From assembly GCF_042651425.1 (NCBI RefSeq), contig NZ_JBHSCW010000001.1, forward strand, positions 620,001 through 684,000: a stretch of 64,000 bases of DNA. The letters run 5' to 3'. Below the pieces are notes generated by a model. That model was not told where the DNA came from, ran no database searches, and saw only the letters and a program-made list of their open reading frames with translations. The number at the start of each line of letters is the position of its first letter. The stretch's first letter is position 1. Position numbers and translations under genes: made by a program. Below are positions 26,571 to 36,677 of the stretch, one piece after another. The DNA is from Fodinicurvata halophila. GTDB lineage: Bacteria > Pseudomonadota > Alphaproteobacteria > Kiloniellales > DSM-21159.

Positions 26571-27910
26571 TGCGATTTCTCCTATCCGTGACGATGGCCG
26601 CTGTTCTGATGATCAGCGCGCCGGCCTTTTCCCAGGACAACGAGGAAGGCGACACCTACGAACAACTCAAGCTCTTCGGCGAGGTCTTCGAACGTGTTCG
26701 CGCAGATTTCGTCGAGGAGGTCAGTGACCGCGAACTGGTCGAGGCCGCGATCGAGGGAATGCTCTCCGAGCTCGACCCTCATTCGGGCTATCTCGACAGC
26801 GAAAGCTTCAAGGACATGCGCGAACAGACGCGCGGCGAGTTCGGTGGCCTCGGCATCGAGGTCACGATGGAGGACGGCCTGGTCAAGGTGGTCTCGCCCA
26901 TCGACGACACGCCGGCGTTTCGCGCCGGCATCCAGTCCGGGGACATGATCACGCACATCGATGGCGAACAGGTCATGGGCATGAACCTCAACGAGGCCGT
27001 CAAGATGATGCGCGGGCCCGTCGACACGACGATCGAGGTGACCATCCGCCGTGGCAACCAGGAACCCTTCGATGTGGAGATCACACGGGACATCATCCAG
27101 GTCCAGTCCGTGCGCAGCCGCGTCGAGGAGGATATCGGCTATATCCGCCTGACGTCCTTCACGGAACAGACCACTGGCGGACTGCAGGAGGCCTTCGCGG
27201 ACATCCGCGAGGAGGTCGGCGAGGACGAGCTCAAGGGCATCGTCCTGGACATGCGCAACAACCCGGGCGGCCTGCTGGAACAGGCCATCAGCGTCAGCGA
27301 TGCCTTCCTGGATCGCGGCGAGATCGTCTCGACGCGTGGCCGCGACGAGGACGACGCCCAGCGCTGGAACGCGGACTCCGGCGACATGGCCGAAGGGTTG
27401 CCCATCGTGGTCCTGATCAACGGCGGCTCCGCCTCGGCCTCGGAAATTGTCGCCGGTGCGCTGCAGGACCACCGCCGCGCCATCGTCATGGGCACGCCCT
27501 CCTTCGGAAAGGGCTCGGTGCAGACGGTGATCCCGCTTTCCGGAAACGGGGCCATGCGGCTGACCACGGCGCGCTACTACACGCCCAGCGGCCGCTCCAT
27601 CCAGGCCAAGGGAATCGAGCCGGACATCGTGGTGGAACAGGCTCGCCTGGAGAGCATGGACAATGGTCTCATCCGCCGTGAGGAAGATCTGCCGCGTCAT
27701 CTGGAGAACGACTTCGACCGCCGAGATGGTCAGGACGGCGAGGCTGAGGAGCCCGAAGCCGGGTCCGAGAGCGGTGATACGGAGGAACCGACAGAAGAGG
27801 AACTGGTCTCCCCCGAAGATCAGGGCGATCCCGAGCAGGACTACCAGCTGGCGCGTGCACTGGATCTCCTGCGCGGCCTGGCCTTGTTCAGCCAGCTGGA
27901 AGTCAACTGA
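26570..27910 (+). CDS. ctpA: C-terminal processing peptidase (S41A)
   Basis: Periplasmic serine protease of the Prc/CtpA family that trims C-termini and controls murein hydrolases. The 446-residue precursor has a signal peptide (to about 22), a PDZ domain (about 90-165, GGLGIEVTM to IEVTIRRG) and the protease core. The catalytic pair is Ser289 in GGSASASE and Lys314 in SFGKGSVQ, the spacing seen in Prc. The C-terminus is acidic and low in complexity. It starts inside the stop of the EnvC-like gene (TGATG), so the two are coupled. Confidence 0.95.
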   Translation: MRFLLSVTMAAVLMISAPAFSQDNEEGDTYEQLKLFGEVFERVRADFVEEVSDRELVEAAIEGMLSELDPHSGYLDSESFKDMREQTRGEFGGLGIEVTMEDGLVKVVSPIDDTPAFRAGIQSGDMITHIDGEQVMGMNLNEAVKMMRGPVDTTIEVTIRRGNQEPFDVEITRDIIQVQSVRSRVEEDIGYIRLTSFTEQTTGGLQEAFADIREEVGEDELKGIVLDMRNNPGGLLEQAISVSDAFLDRGEIVSTRGRDEDDAQRWNADSGDMAEGLPIVVLINGGSASASEIVAGALQDHRRAIVMGTPSFGKGSVQTVIPLSGNGAMRLTTARYYTPSGRSIQAKGIEPDIVVEQARLESMDNGLIRREEDLPRHLENDFDRRDGQDGEAEEPEAGSESGDTEEPTEEELVSPEDQGDPEQDYQLARALDLLRGLALFSQLEVN

Positions 27911-27955
27911 TCCCCACGCAAGTCTTCGGCAGAACCAGGCGTATCGGGGAAGAAC

Positions 27956-29539
27956 GTGGCCGCTGAACGGAATAACGTGAAGAGAGGCACGCTTGTCCTG
28001 CTGCTCTGCTGGGCGGCACTCTTGCTCGGACTCGCTGCTGCGGCCGGCTGGGTTCTGTCCCGTCCGCAGCTGCCCGTCTCCTACACCACGGACAGTCAGG
28101 CCTATGAGGTCGTCCTGCCCGAGGAAAGCCCGCCAGAGACCGCGAGGGAAACGGCCGAGGATGCGGACTCTCTGGAAGCCGTAAGCGAAGCTGAACCAGA
28201 GGTGGCCGAACCGTCAGAGCCCGAATCGACGGAGCCCGAACCGGAGGAAACCGAACAGGTGGGGGAACTACAGCTTACGCGCCCCCCTGAGCTGCGCGAG
28301 GAAGAGCAGCCTGATGGCTTCAGGGTCGAGAACGCCCCGCTGATTGCCCGCTCGGAGCCCGAACGGGACGCCCAGGACCCTTCCCTGGAGGAAACCGCCG
28401 AACCTGAACCTGCGCCCGAACCGGGAGATGGAGAGGATCGAACGGCCCCGGCCATACCCGAGGTGGGTGTGGATCCGGAGAGCAGCTTGCAGGCAGAGGA
28501 CACGACGGTCGGCGAGACAGACGAGGCGGAGACAAGAGACGAAAGAGACAGGGAGCAACCGGCGTTCGCACCGCCGCAATCCTCTCCCGGCCTGCCGCCC
28601 CCGCCGATCCCCGGCCGTGCCGCCACCGAGCGGGCGGATGACGCGGAGGCAACGCCGCCTCAAGCGGAAGAGGAAAGCGCTCCCTCAGCTGAGCAGGCCG
28701 AGGACGACAGGGCCGCGGGCGGAGCGCCGGACGAGACCGTCCAGCAAGCCGCCCTGCCCGATCCGGGCACTCTGCCAGACGAGGAGGGCGCCGAGTCGAC
28801 GGCAGCGGATAGCGCCCTGCCCGCATGGCAGCGCTATGCTCAGCCCTTCACGGCTCAGGAGGACCGCCCCCTGGTCGCCGTTGTCGTCTCCGGCCTGGGC
28901 CTGTCCGAGGGCGCAACCGAAGCTGCCATCCGGCAATTGCCCGCGGAAGTCACCTTGTCCTTCAGTCCCTACGCACGCCGCCTGGACGAATGGATCGCCC
29001 TGGCACGCTCCCAGGGACACGAAGTGTTGCTGGATCTGCCAATGGAGCCCGAAAACTATCCGGCCGACGACCCTGGTCCCCAGGCCATCCTGACGGAGCT
29101 GGGTCCGCAGGAAAACGCCGCCCGCCTGCAGTGGGTCCTGGGCCGCGGAAGCGCCTACGTGGGCGTTGCAGCCACCGAGGGGGGCGGGTTCAACACGGCC
29201 TCCCGCAGCGCCCTCGAGCCGCTCTTCGAGCAGCTGGGAGAGAAAGGTCTGATTTTTCTCGGGAATTCGGCCGAGGGCGGAACCGGCATGCAGCAAGCAG
29301 CCAACCTCGCCGATACGCCGTTCGTGCTCAGCGATCATGTCCTGGACCGCCAAGCGGCCAGCCGGTCGGTCATCGATGCCGGCCTTTCGGTCGTCGAACG
29401 CACTGCCCTGGCCGAAGGCGAAGCCATCGCTGTGGCGCGCCCCTATCCCGTCAGCCTGGAACGCCTCCAGGCCTGGAGCGAACAGCTGCAGGAGCGCGGA
29501 CTGCAGCTCGCGCCCCTCAGCGCACTGCTTCGCCGATAA
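27956..29539 (+). CDS. Divergent polysaccharide deacetylase (YibQ family)
   Basis: A 527-residue envelope protein: one N-terminal membrane helix (LVLLLCWAALLLGLAAAAGWVL), a long acidic and Pro/Glu-rich linker (about 40-285), and a C-terminal NodB-like domain (PLVAVVVSGLGLSEGATEAAI, LPAEVTLSFSPYA, GHEVLLDLPMEPENYP, GSAYVGVAATEGG). YibQ proteins lack normal deacetylase ligands, and their substrate is not settled. The start is GTG at 27956 after GGGGAAG. It closes the EnvC-CtpA-YibQ envelope set. The linker is longer than usual. Confidence 0.88.
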   Translation: MAAERNNVKRGTLVLLLCWAALLLGLAAAAGWVLSRPQLPVSYTTDSQAYEVVLPEESPPETARETAEDADSLEAVSEAEPEVAEPSEPESTEPEPEETEQVGELQLTRPPELREEEQPDGFRVENAPLIARSEPERDAQDPSLEETAEPEPAPEPGDGEDRTAPAIPEVGVDPESSLQAEDTTVGETDEAETRDERDREQPAFAPPQSSPGLPPPPIPGRAATERADDAEATPPQAEEESAPSAEQAEDDRAAGGAPDETVQQAALPDPGTLPDEEGAESTAADSALPAWQRYAQPFTAQEDRPLVAVVVSGLGLSEGATEAAIRQLPAEVTLSFSPYARRLDEWIALARSQGHEVLLDLPMEPENYPADDPGPQAILTELGPQENAARLQWVLGRGSAYVGVAATEGGGFNTASRSALEPLFEQLGEKGLIFLGNSAEGGTGMQQAANLADTPFVLSDHVLDRQAASRSVIDAGLSVVERTALAEGEAIAVARPYPVSLERLQAWSEQLQERGLQLAPLSALLRR

Positions 29540-29588
29540 CCGCATCCCACACGATGATCCGACACCAGCTAGGACCCACCGCCTTCCG

Positions 29589-30131
29589 ATGACATCCAAT
29601 TCCCCCTACACTCCCGAACCCGGCTTCACCCTGAGCCCTGAGGAGATCGAGCAGCTGCCGTACCGCCCGGGTGTCGGGGTTGTACTCTTCAATGGGGACG
29701 GCCAGGTCTTCACCGCCCAGCGCAGCGACATGGTCAGCGATGCCTGGCAGATGCCACAGGGCGGGATTGATCCGGATGAGGACCCCAAGGCAGCGATGTT
29801 TCGCGAGCTGGAGGAAGAGACAGGGGTGGTGAATGCCGAGATTCTGGCGGAAAGCAGGCATTGGCTCAGCTACGATCTGCCCCATGACCTCGTGCCGAAG
29901 ATGTGGCGCGGACGCTATCGCGGCCAGACCCAGAAATGGTATGCCCTGCGGTTCCTGGGCGAGGAGCGCGAGATCGATATCGGCGGGCCCCATGCCGAAT
30001 TCTCGAACTGGACCTGGCGGCCCCTCTCCGAGGTCCCACAACTGATCGTGCCCTTCAAGAGGGCGCTCTACGACCAAGTGGTGGCCGAATTCGGCCACCT
30101 CGAAGACCTGGTCCGCAAGGGCGTCGCCTGA
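29589..30131 (+). CDS. rppH: RNA pyrophosphohydrolase
   Basis: Nudix enzyme that removes pyrophosphate from 5' triphosphate mRNA ends and so starts decay. The 180-residue protein has YRPGVGVVLFNGDGQVF, QMPQGGIDPDEDP and the Nudix box with RELEEETGV, then YDLPHDLVPKMW and GQTQKWYALRF, all RppH-specific. ATG at 29589 lies 50 bp after the YibQ stop. Confidence 0.96.
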   Translation: MTSNSPYTPEPGFTLSPEEIEQLPYRPGVGVVLFNGDGQVFTAQRSDMVSDAWQMPQGGIDPDEDPKAAMFRELEEETGVVNAEILAESRHWLSYDLPHDLVPKMWRGRYRGQTQKWYALRFLGEEREIDIGGPHAEFSNWTWRPLSEVPQLIVPFKRALYDQVVAEFGHLEDLVRKGVA

Positions 30132-30149
30132 CCGGCTGGTTTCCCGGGA

Positions 30150-30983
30150 TCAGGCCGCAGCCGCCGTCGCGGCCTCGGCTCTCTGCTGCTTGGATTTCAT
30201 CAGGTGATAGGCCGCCCTGGACAGGACCCGCGCCGTGCGCCCGCGCGGATTCAGGCCGGCCGCCTTGCAGGTCATGGCCGCGGCTCGCTCGACCCGGACC
30301 GGCTTGTAGATGGCGAAGGCCCGGTTCATGTAGGCCTTGCTCCAGCGCTTGCGGTCGTAATCCTCGTTCGCCGGCGTGTTGGCCGCGTAGTAGGCATAGG
30401 CCAACTCGTCGTCCTCGGTTTCCCGGACACGTCCCAGGGCAATCATGAGCCGGCGCAACTTGCCGATGCGCTCACGATCCAGGTAACGCCGCAGGTGGGT
30501 ATAGAACAGCTTGTAGTGCCGCAGTTCGTCCGCCGCGATGCGCTGGCAGATATCCTTCAGGACAGGCTCATCGGTGCTGTCGGCCAGCGACCCATAATAG
30601 GACGAGGTTCCCACCTCGACGATGCAGCGCGCCACCAGCTCGCCGCAGCGCGAGCCGCGGACCGAGTCCGTGGCATCCACATCCACGCGGAAACCGTCCC
30701 GGAACCGCTTGACGGCCGTGTCGAAATCGAAGTCGGGATCCACCATCTGGGCCCAGCGGCCCAGGGCCGCCCCATGCTGGACCTCCTCGGCCGCCCATTG
30801 CCGTGCCGCGTCCTGGAACTCGGAATCGTCCTCAAAGACGTTGCAGAGGTACTCAGCGTAGTCGTCGCCATTGTACTCGACCAGGCTGGCCGCCTTGATC
30901 AGCTTGACCATCTCGGGATCGACCTTGGACCGGTCGAAACTGTCCCAGTCTATGTCCTCGAGAGTCCATTGCCCATTCGACAT
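30150..30983 (-). CDS. Ferritin-like di-iron protein of unknown function
   Basis: A 277-residue, mostly helical protein with a four-helix di-iron ligand pattern: E36, then E67xxH70 in EEVQHG, E123, then E153xxH156 in DELRHYK. Spacing of about 30 residues within each half is that of ferritin-like or fatty-acid-desaturase-like oxidases. The C-terminal 70 residues are basic and Ala-rich. Substrate unknown; rubrerythrin-like peroxide or iron handling and acyl-group oxidation are both possible. ATG at 30983 is chosen because the residues upstream look random. It is downstream of atpC but separated from it by a terminator. Confidence 0.8.
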   Translation of the reverse strand: MSNGQWTLEDIDWDSFDRSKVDPEMVKLIKAASLVEYNGDDYAEYLCNVFEDDSEFQDAARQWAAEEVQHGAALGRWAQMVDPDFDFDTAVKRFRDGFRVDVDATDSVRGSRCGELVARCIVEVGTSSYYGSLADSTDEPVLKDICQRIAADELRHYKLFYTHLRRYLDRERIGKLRRLMIALGRVRETEDDELAYAYYAANTPANEDYDRKRWSKAYMNRAFAIYKPVRVERAAAMTCKAAGLNPRGRTARVLSRAAYHLMKSKQQRAEAATAAAA

Positions 30984-31130
30984 GCTATCCGCCCCTTCTT
31001 GAAGTGCGTGCACCCCTTCTGCACATCTCAGCATATGTAAGAAAAAGCAGGATCACCCGCAAGAGGGCACTTGGTGCTCCGTGCTTGTTCCACGCGTCCC
31101 AGACAGGCCCTCTCGCCCCGCAGCCGGAAA

Positions 31131-31170
31131 CGAAAAAGCCGCCGCTGGCATCCCAGTCACGCGGCGGCTT
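31131..31170 (-). terminator. Rho-independent terminator of the atp operon
   Basis: On the minus strand, stem AAGCCGCCGC / GCGGCGGCTT (31170-31161 with 31145-31136) and a 15-base loop, followed by TTTTTCGTTT. It lies 25 bases after the atpC stop. The 212-bp gap 30984-31195 holds this and, presumably, the promoter of the ferritin-like gene. Confidence 0.85.
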
Positions 31171-31195
31171 GTCCGTTGGTCGCAAGAGTGCCCAA

Positions 31196-31606
31196 TCAGA
31201 ATGTCTCCAGGGCCCGCAGCTTTTCTTCCAGGACCTTCACCTGCTTCGCAGCCGCCGTCCTTTCGATCTCGTTCTTGGCATCCTCGAGATCCTCGCGCGC
31301 ATCCTTGAGCGCACGTTCGGTTTCCCCGCGGTCGATCTCGTCATAGGCCTCGACACTGTCGGCCAGGACCGTGCAACGCTCCTGGGTCACCTCCGCGAAA
31401 CCACCGCCAACGAAGATGCGACGGCTGACCGTGCTGCGGTTTTCCTCATAGACAGAGATGACACCCGGACGAACCGTGGAGATCATCGGGGCATGGCGGG
31501 GCAGGACGCCGAAGTCACCTTCGACGCCGGGCACCACCACCATCGCCACTTCCCCCGAGTGGAGAAGCTGTTCCGGTGAAACCAGTTCGAACTGTGTTTT
31601 TTCCAT
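31196..31606 (-). CDS. atpC: ATP synthase epsilon subunit
   Basis: Central-stalk subunit of F1 that regulates hydrolysis. The 136 residues start (M)EKTQFELVSPEQLLHSGEV, with the beta-sandwich up to about residue 85 (VFVGGGFAEVTQERC-like: RRIFVGGGFAEVT) and a C-terminal two-helix domain (TERALKDAREDLEDAKNE). Last gene of atpHAGDC, with a terminator after it. Confidence 0.96.
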   Translation of the reverse strand: MEKTQFELVSPEQLLHSGEVAMVVVPGVEGDFGVLPRHAPMISTVRPGVISVYEENRSTVSRRIFVGGGFAEVTQERCTVLADSVEAYDEIDRGETERALKDAREDLEDAKNEIERTAAAKQVKVLEEKLRALETF

Positions 31607-31660
31607 GATCTTGCCGTCTCTGTCCTGTCTGTCTGGCCTGTGCCGGCGTCAGAGGCGTGC

Positions 31661-33085
31661 CTACGCGGCTTCCTCGGCCAGCTTCCTGGCCTTCTCGACA
31701 GCCTTGTCGATGGTGCCGACCATGTAGAATGCGGCTTCCGGCAGGTGGTCGTACTCGCCTTCCACCAGGCCCTTGAAGCCCTTGACGGTCTCCTCGATCG
31801 GCACCTGGACACCCGGCGAGCCGGTGAAGACCTCGGCCACGTCGAAGGGCTGGGACAGGAAGCGCTGGATCTTGCGTGCCCGGGCCACCGTCAGCTTGTC
31901 CTCCTCGGACAGCTCGTCCATGCCCAGGATAGCGATGATGTCCTGCAACTGCTTGTACTTCTGCAGCGTCTCCTGGACCTTGCGGGCCACGTCATAGTGT
32001 TCCTTGCCGACCACATCCGGCTCCAGGATGCGACTGGTGGAGTCCAGTGGGTCGACCGCCGGATAGATGCCCAGCTCGGCAATCTGGCGGCTCAGCACCG
32101 TGGTGGCGTCCAGGTGCGAGAACGAGGTCGCCGGCGCGGGGTCGGTCAGGTCGTCGGCCGGCACGTAGATGGCCTGGACCGAGGTGATCGAGCCCTTGTT
32201 GGTGGTAGTGATTCGCTCCTGCAGACCGCCCATGTCGGTGGCCAGGGTCGGCTGGTAGCCCACCGCGGAGGGAATGCGGCCCAGCAGCGCCGAGACCTCG
32301 GCGCCCGCCTGGGTGAAGCGGAAGATGTTGTCGACGAAGAACAGCACGTCCTGGCCTTCCTCGTCACGGAAATACTCGGCCACGGTCAGGCCCGTCAGCC
32401 CCACGCGGGCACGTGCACCCGGCGGCTCGTTCATCTGTCCGTAGATCAGGGCCGCCTTGGAATCGCCCCCGTCGGTCTTGATGACGCCGGAGTCCAGCAT
32501 CTCGTGATAGAGATCGTTGCCCTCGCGCGTGCGCTCGCCGACACCGGCGAAAACAGAGTAGCCGCCGTGAGTCTTCGCCACGTTGTTGATCAGTTCCATG
32601 ATCAGCACGGTCTTGCCGACGCCGGCGCCTCCGAACAGGCCGATCTTGCCGCCCTTGGCATAGGGCGCCAGCAAGTCGATGACCTTGATGCCGGTCACCA
32701 GGATTTCCGATTCCGTGTTCTGTTCGGCGTAGGTGGGGGCCGTCTTGTGAATCGGTGACTTGCTCTTGGTCTTGATCTCGCCGCGCTCGTCGATCGGTTC
32801 GCCGATGACGTTCATGATACGTCCCAGGGTTTCCGGTCCGACCGGCACCTCGATGGGACTGCCCGTATCGGTCACCTCCTGACTGCGCACCAGCCCTTCC
32901 GTGGCGTCCATGGCGATGGTGCGCACGGAATGCTCGCCCAGGTGCTGGGCGACCTCCAGGACCAGGCGGTTGCCGTGGTTGTCGGTTTCCAGGGCGTTCT
33001 GAATGTTCGGCAGGTCACCTTCGAACTGCACGTCGACCACCGGTCCCAGGACCTGGGTGATCTTTCCGACGAGGTTCTTGGCCAT
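31661..33085 (-). CDS. atpD: ATP synthase beta subunit
   Basis: Catalytic F1 subunit. The 474-residue protein has the Walker A GGAGVGKTV (within LFGGAGVGKTVLIMELI), GERTREGNDLY with the catalytic Glu, Walker B DVLFFVDNIFRF, ALLGRIPSAVGYQPTL and the DELSEEDK (DELSEED) motif that touches gamma. ATG at 33085. The gap to atpG is 53 bp and to atpC 54 bp. Confidence 0.99.
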   Translation of the reverse strand: MAKNLVGKITQVLGPVVDVQFEGDLPNIQNALETDNHGNRLVLEVAQHLGEHSVRTIAMDATEGLVRSQEVTDTGSPIEVPVGPETLGRIMNVIGEPIDERGEIKTKSKSPIHKTAPTYAEQNTESEILVTGIKVIDLLAPYAKGGKIGLFGGAGVGKTVLIMELINNVAKTHGGYSVFAGVGERTREGNDLYHEMLDSGVIKTDGGDSKAALIYGQMNEPPGARARVGLTGLTVAEYFRDEEGQDVLFFVDNIFRFTQAGAEVSALLGRIPSAVGYQPTLATDMGGLQERITTTNKGSITSVQAIYVPADDLTDPAPATSFSHLDATTVLSRQIAELGIYPAVDPLDSTSRILEPDVVGKEHYDVARKVQETLQKYKQLQDIIAILGMDELSEEDKLTVARARKIQRFLSQPFDVAEVFTGSPGVQVPIEETVKGFKGLVEGEYDHLPEAAFYMVGTIDKAVEKARKLAEEAA

Positions 33086-33138
33086 CGTGTCTGCTCCTTA
33101 TCGTGCCTATACTGCGATCCAGTGCGACCCAGGCCGCA

Positions 33139-34044
33139 CTACATCGCCTCCTTGGCGGAGATGATTTCAATCAGTTCCTTGGTGATCTCGGCCTGACGGG
33201 TGCGGTTGTAGAGCATCGTCAGGTCGTCGATCATCTCTTCGGCGTTGCGGGTGGCGTTGTCCATGGCGGTCATCCGCGCCCCGTTCTCGCTGGCATTGTT
33301 CTCGAGGATGGCCTTGTAGATCTGCACCGCCAGGTTGCGCGGCAGCAGGTCCTTCAGGATCTCCTCTTCCTCCGGCTCGTAGTCATAGACGAAACCGCTC
33401 TGCTTCTCGGCCTCGGCCTCTTCCTCGGCCTGTTCCAACGCGGCGCTGTGGCCCTCGTCGAACGGCACTAGCTGCTGGCGTGTCACGATCTGGCTGATCG
33501 CCGACTTGAAGCGTGCGAAGAACAGCGTGCAGACGTCGAACTCGCCGTCATCGAAGCGCTGCAGCACGTCCTGGGCGATGGCATGGGCCTTGTCGAAGCT
33601 GGGCCGCGGCTTGGTGACGTTCTCGACGGTCTCCAGGATATCGTCGGCATACTGACGACGCAGCAGGTCCTTGCCCTTGCGGCCGATGCAGATGATCTTG
33701 ACTGTCTTGCCCTCGGACTTCAGCTGCTCGATGTGCTTGCGGGCGTCCCGTACGATCGAGCTGTTGAAGGCGCCGCAGAGACCGCGGTCGGCTGTGGCGA
33801 CGATCAGAAGATGGACATCGTCCTTGCCCGTACCGGTCAGCAGCTTGGGGCCGTTCCCGCCCTTCACCGACTCCGCGAGCGAGCCGAGCATGCGGGCCAT
33901 CCGCTCCGCATAGGGACGCGAGGCCTCGACCTGCTCCTGGGCGCGACGCAGCTTTGCGGCCGCGACCATCTTCATGGCCGAGGTGATTTTCTGCGTCGAC
34001 TTGACGCTGCTGATCCGGGAGCGGAGCTCCTTGAGGCTAGCCAT
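33139..34044 (-). CDS. atpG: ATP synthase gamma subunit
   Basis: Rotor shaft of F1. The 301 residues have the conserved N-terminal helix (MASLKELRSRISSVKSTQKITSAMKMVAA-type start) and C-terminal helix (NATRNAEEMIDDLTMLYNRTRQ), with the Rossmann-like middle (ATADRGLCGAFNSSI). A Glu-rich insertion at about 205-225 is slightly longer than in E. coli. Between atpA and atpD as usual. Confidence 0.98.
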   Translation of the reverse strand: MASLKELRSRISSVKSTQKITSAMKMVAAAKLRRAQEQVEASRPYAERMARMLGSLAESVKGGNGPKLLTGTGKDDVHLLIVATADRGLCGAFNSSIVRDARKHIEQLKSEGKTVKIICIGRKGKDLLRRQYADDILETVENVTKPRPSFDKAHAIAQDVLQRFDDGEFDVCTLFFARFKSAISQIVTRQQLVPFDEGHSAALEQAEEEAEAEKQSGFVYDYEPEEEEILKDLLPRNLAVQIYKAILENNASENGARMTAMDNATRNAEEMIDDLTMLYNRTRQAEITKELIEIISAKEAM

Positions 34045-34080
34045 ATCGCTTCAACCGACTTTCCGTACTGCGGAGATGAC

Positions 34081-35609
<1,529 letters not shown>

Positions 35610-35610
<1 letters not shown>

Positions 35611-36209
35611 CACCCAACCCCTTTCATCGCGAACTGAAGTCTCTGCAGCTTGCTCTTGATCGACGTGTCGACCATGCGGCTGCCAACCTTGACGATCAGA
35701 CCACCAAGCAGGTCCGGATCGACTTTGACATTGAGCTGCACCTTGCCCCCCACCGACTTGGCGATGGTGTCGAGCAACGCTTTTTCCTGCGTTTTCGTCA
35801 GGGACACGGCAGCGGTGACATCTGCACTGATCTCGCCGCGGCGATGCGCCAGCTCGGCAAGATAGGCATCAATGATATCGGGAAGCGAGAACAGGCGGCG
35901 GTTCTGCGTGATCACCAGCACGAAGCGACGTGTCAGGTCATCGGCCTCGGCCTTCTCGAGGACCGCCTGCATTGCCTTCGACTGCTGGTCGCGCCCGTAG
36001 AGCGGACTGCGGATGAGGGCCTGCAGGTCACTGCTTTCCTCAATCAACTGCTTGAGCCCGCGCAGATTCTCGGCCACGGCGTCGAGGGACTTCGCCTCGT
36101 CTGCCAGATCGAACAAAGCCAGAGCGTAGCGCTCTGCCAGACCGTCTTTGGAGGTCGTATTTCCTGCCAAACCCCAGTCGCTCCCCGGAAAGAGAACAGT
36201 CGCCGGCAT
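35610..36209 (-). CDS. atpH: ATP synthase delta subunit
   Basis: Peripheral-stalk connector between F1 alpha and the b subunits. The 199-residue protein contains GLAERYALALFDLADE near residue 23, the helical N-domain, and the conserved C-terminal LLGGLIVKVGSRMVDTSIKSKLQRLQ. ATG at 36209 gives about 20 residues before the GLAERYA motif; the true start may be a little later. First gene of atpHAGDC. The Fo genes are not in the window, which is normal for alphaproteobacteria. Confidence 0.96.
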
Positions 36210-36481
36210 GCCTGGAGCATGCCGTTCTGCCTGCTTTCGCAATAACCCCGTCGCAGTGCACTCTCCGACCCGGACAGCGCGGCTGCGGTGAGACCAAAAG
36301 TGAATTGCCTGAAACGGGCTAGCCCCCGTTCGTGCGAGCGGTTGGTATCACAGGGGCCCGGGCAGTGCAAGTCGCCACGGCGGCTTTTCAGTTCCCCCGT
36401 CCGGGATCGCTCGGAGAAGGCCCTGCAGCCGGCCTGGCGGCTTGACGCCGTGGCGCTCCGCGAACAGACTGACCGGACTTC

Positions 36482-36580
36482 CTGGGGGTGTCCTCATGTT
36501 TCATGAGGGCTGAGAGTCCGCCGAAGAGACGCGGAAACCCTTAGAACCTGATCCGGATCATGCCGGCGTTAGGGAACGGA
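36482..36580 (+). promoter_or_regulatory. TPP riboswitch (THI element)
   Basis: Contains the conserved blocks of the thiamine pyrophosphate aptamer in order: GGGGGTG, CTGAGAG, ACCCTTAGAACCTGATCCGG (about 36538-36557) and ATGCCGGCGTTAGGGAA. It sits 98 bases upstream of a thiamine-precursor binding protein gene. The rest of the gap 36210-36481 holds the atpH upstream region and, presumably, the promoter of this transcript; I cannot place either with confidence. Confidence 0.95.
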
Positions 36581-36627
36581 AGGGACAGTCCGCACAGGCC
36601 ATGCAAGAGCAGCTCCGGGCCTGCCTC

Positions 36628-36669
36628 TCTCCCTCGACCGCACCCGTCGACGCCGGACCATTGAGGGAG
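36628..36669 (+). promoter_or_regulatory. Expression platform: hairpin that can mask the ribosome site
   Basis: CTCCCTC at 36629-36635 is complementary to GAGGGAG at 36663-36669, which is the ribosome site eight bases before the GTG start at 36678. An inner CGAC/GTCG pair can extend the fold. There is no T-tract, so the TPP switch probably acts on translation rather than termination. Inference from base pairing only. Confidence 0.65.
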
Positions 36670-36677
36670 TAGATGAC

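Noticed and set aside
31020..31055. TGATCC upstream of the ferritin-like gene as a second RpoE-type promoter
   Set aside because: At the required 18-base spacing the sequence is CTGAGA, which lacks the TA of the -10 element.
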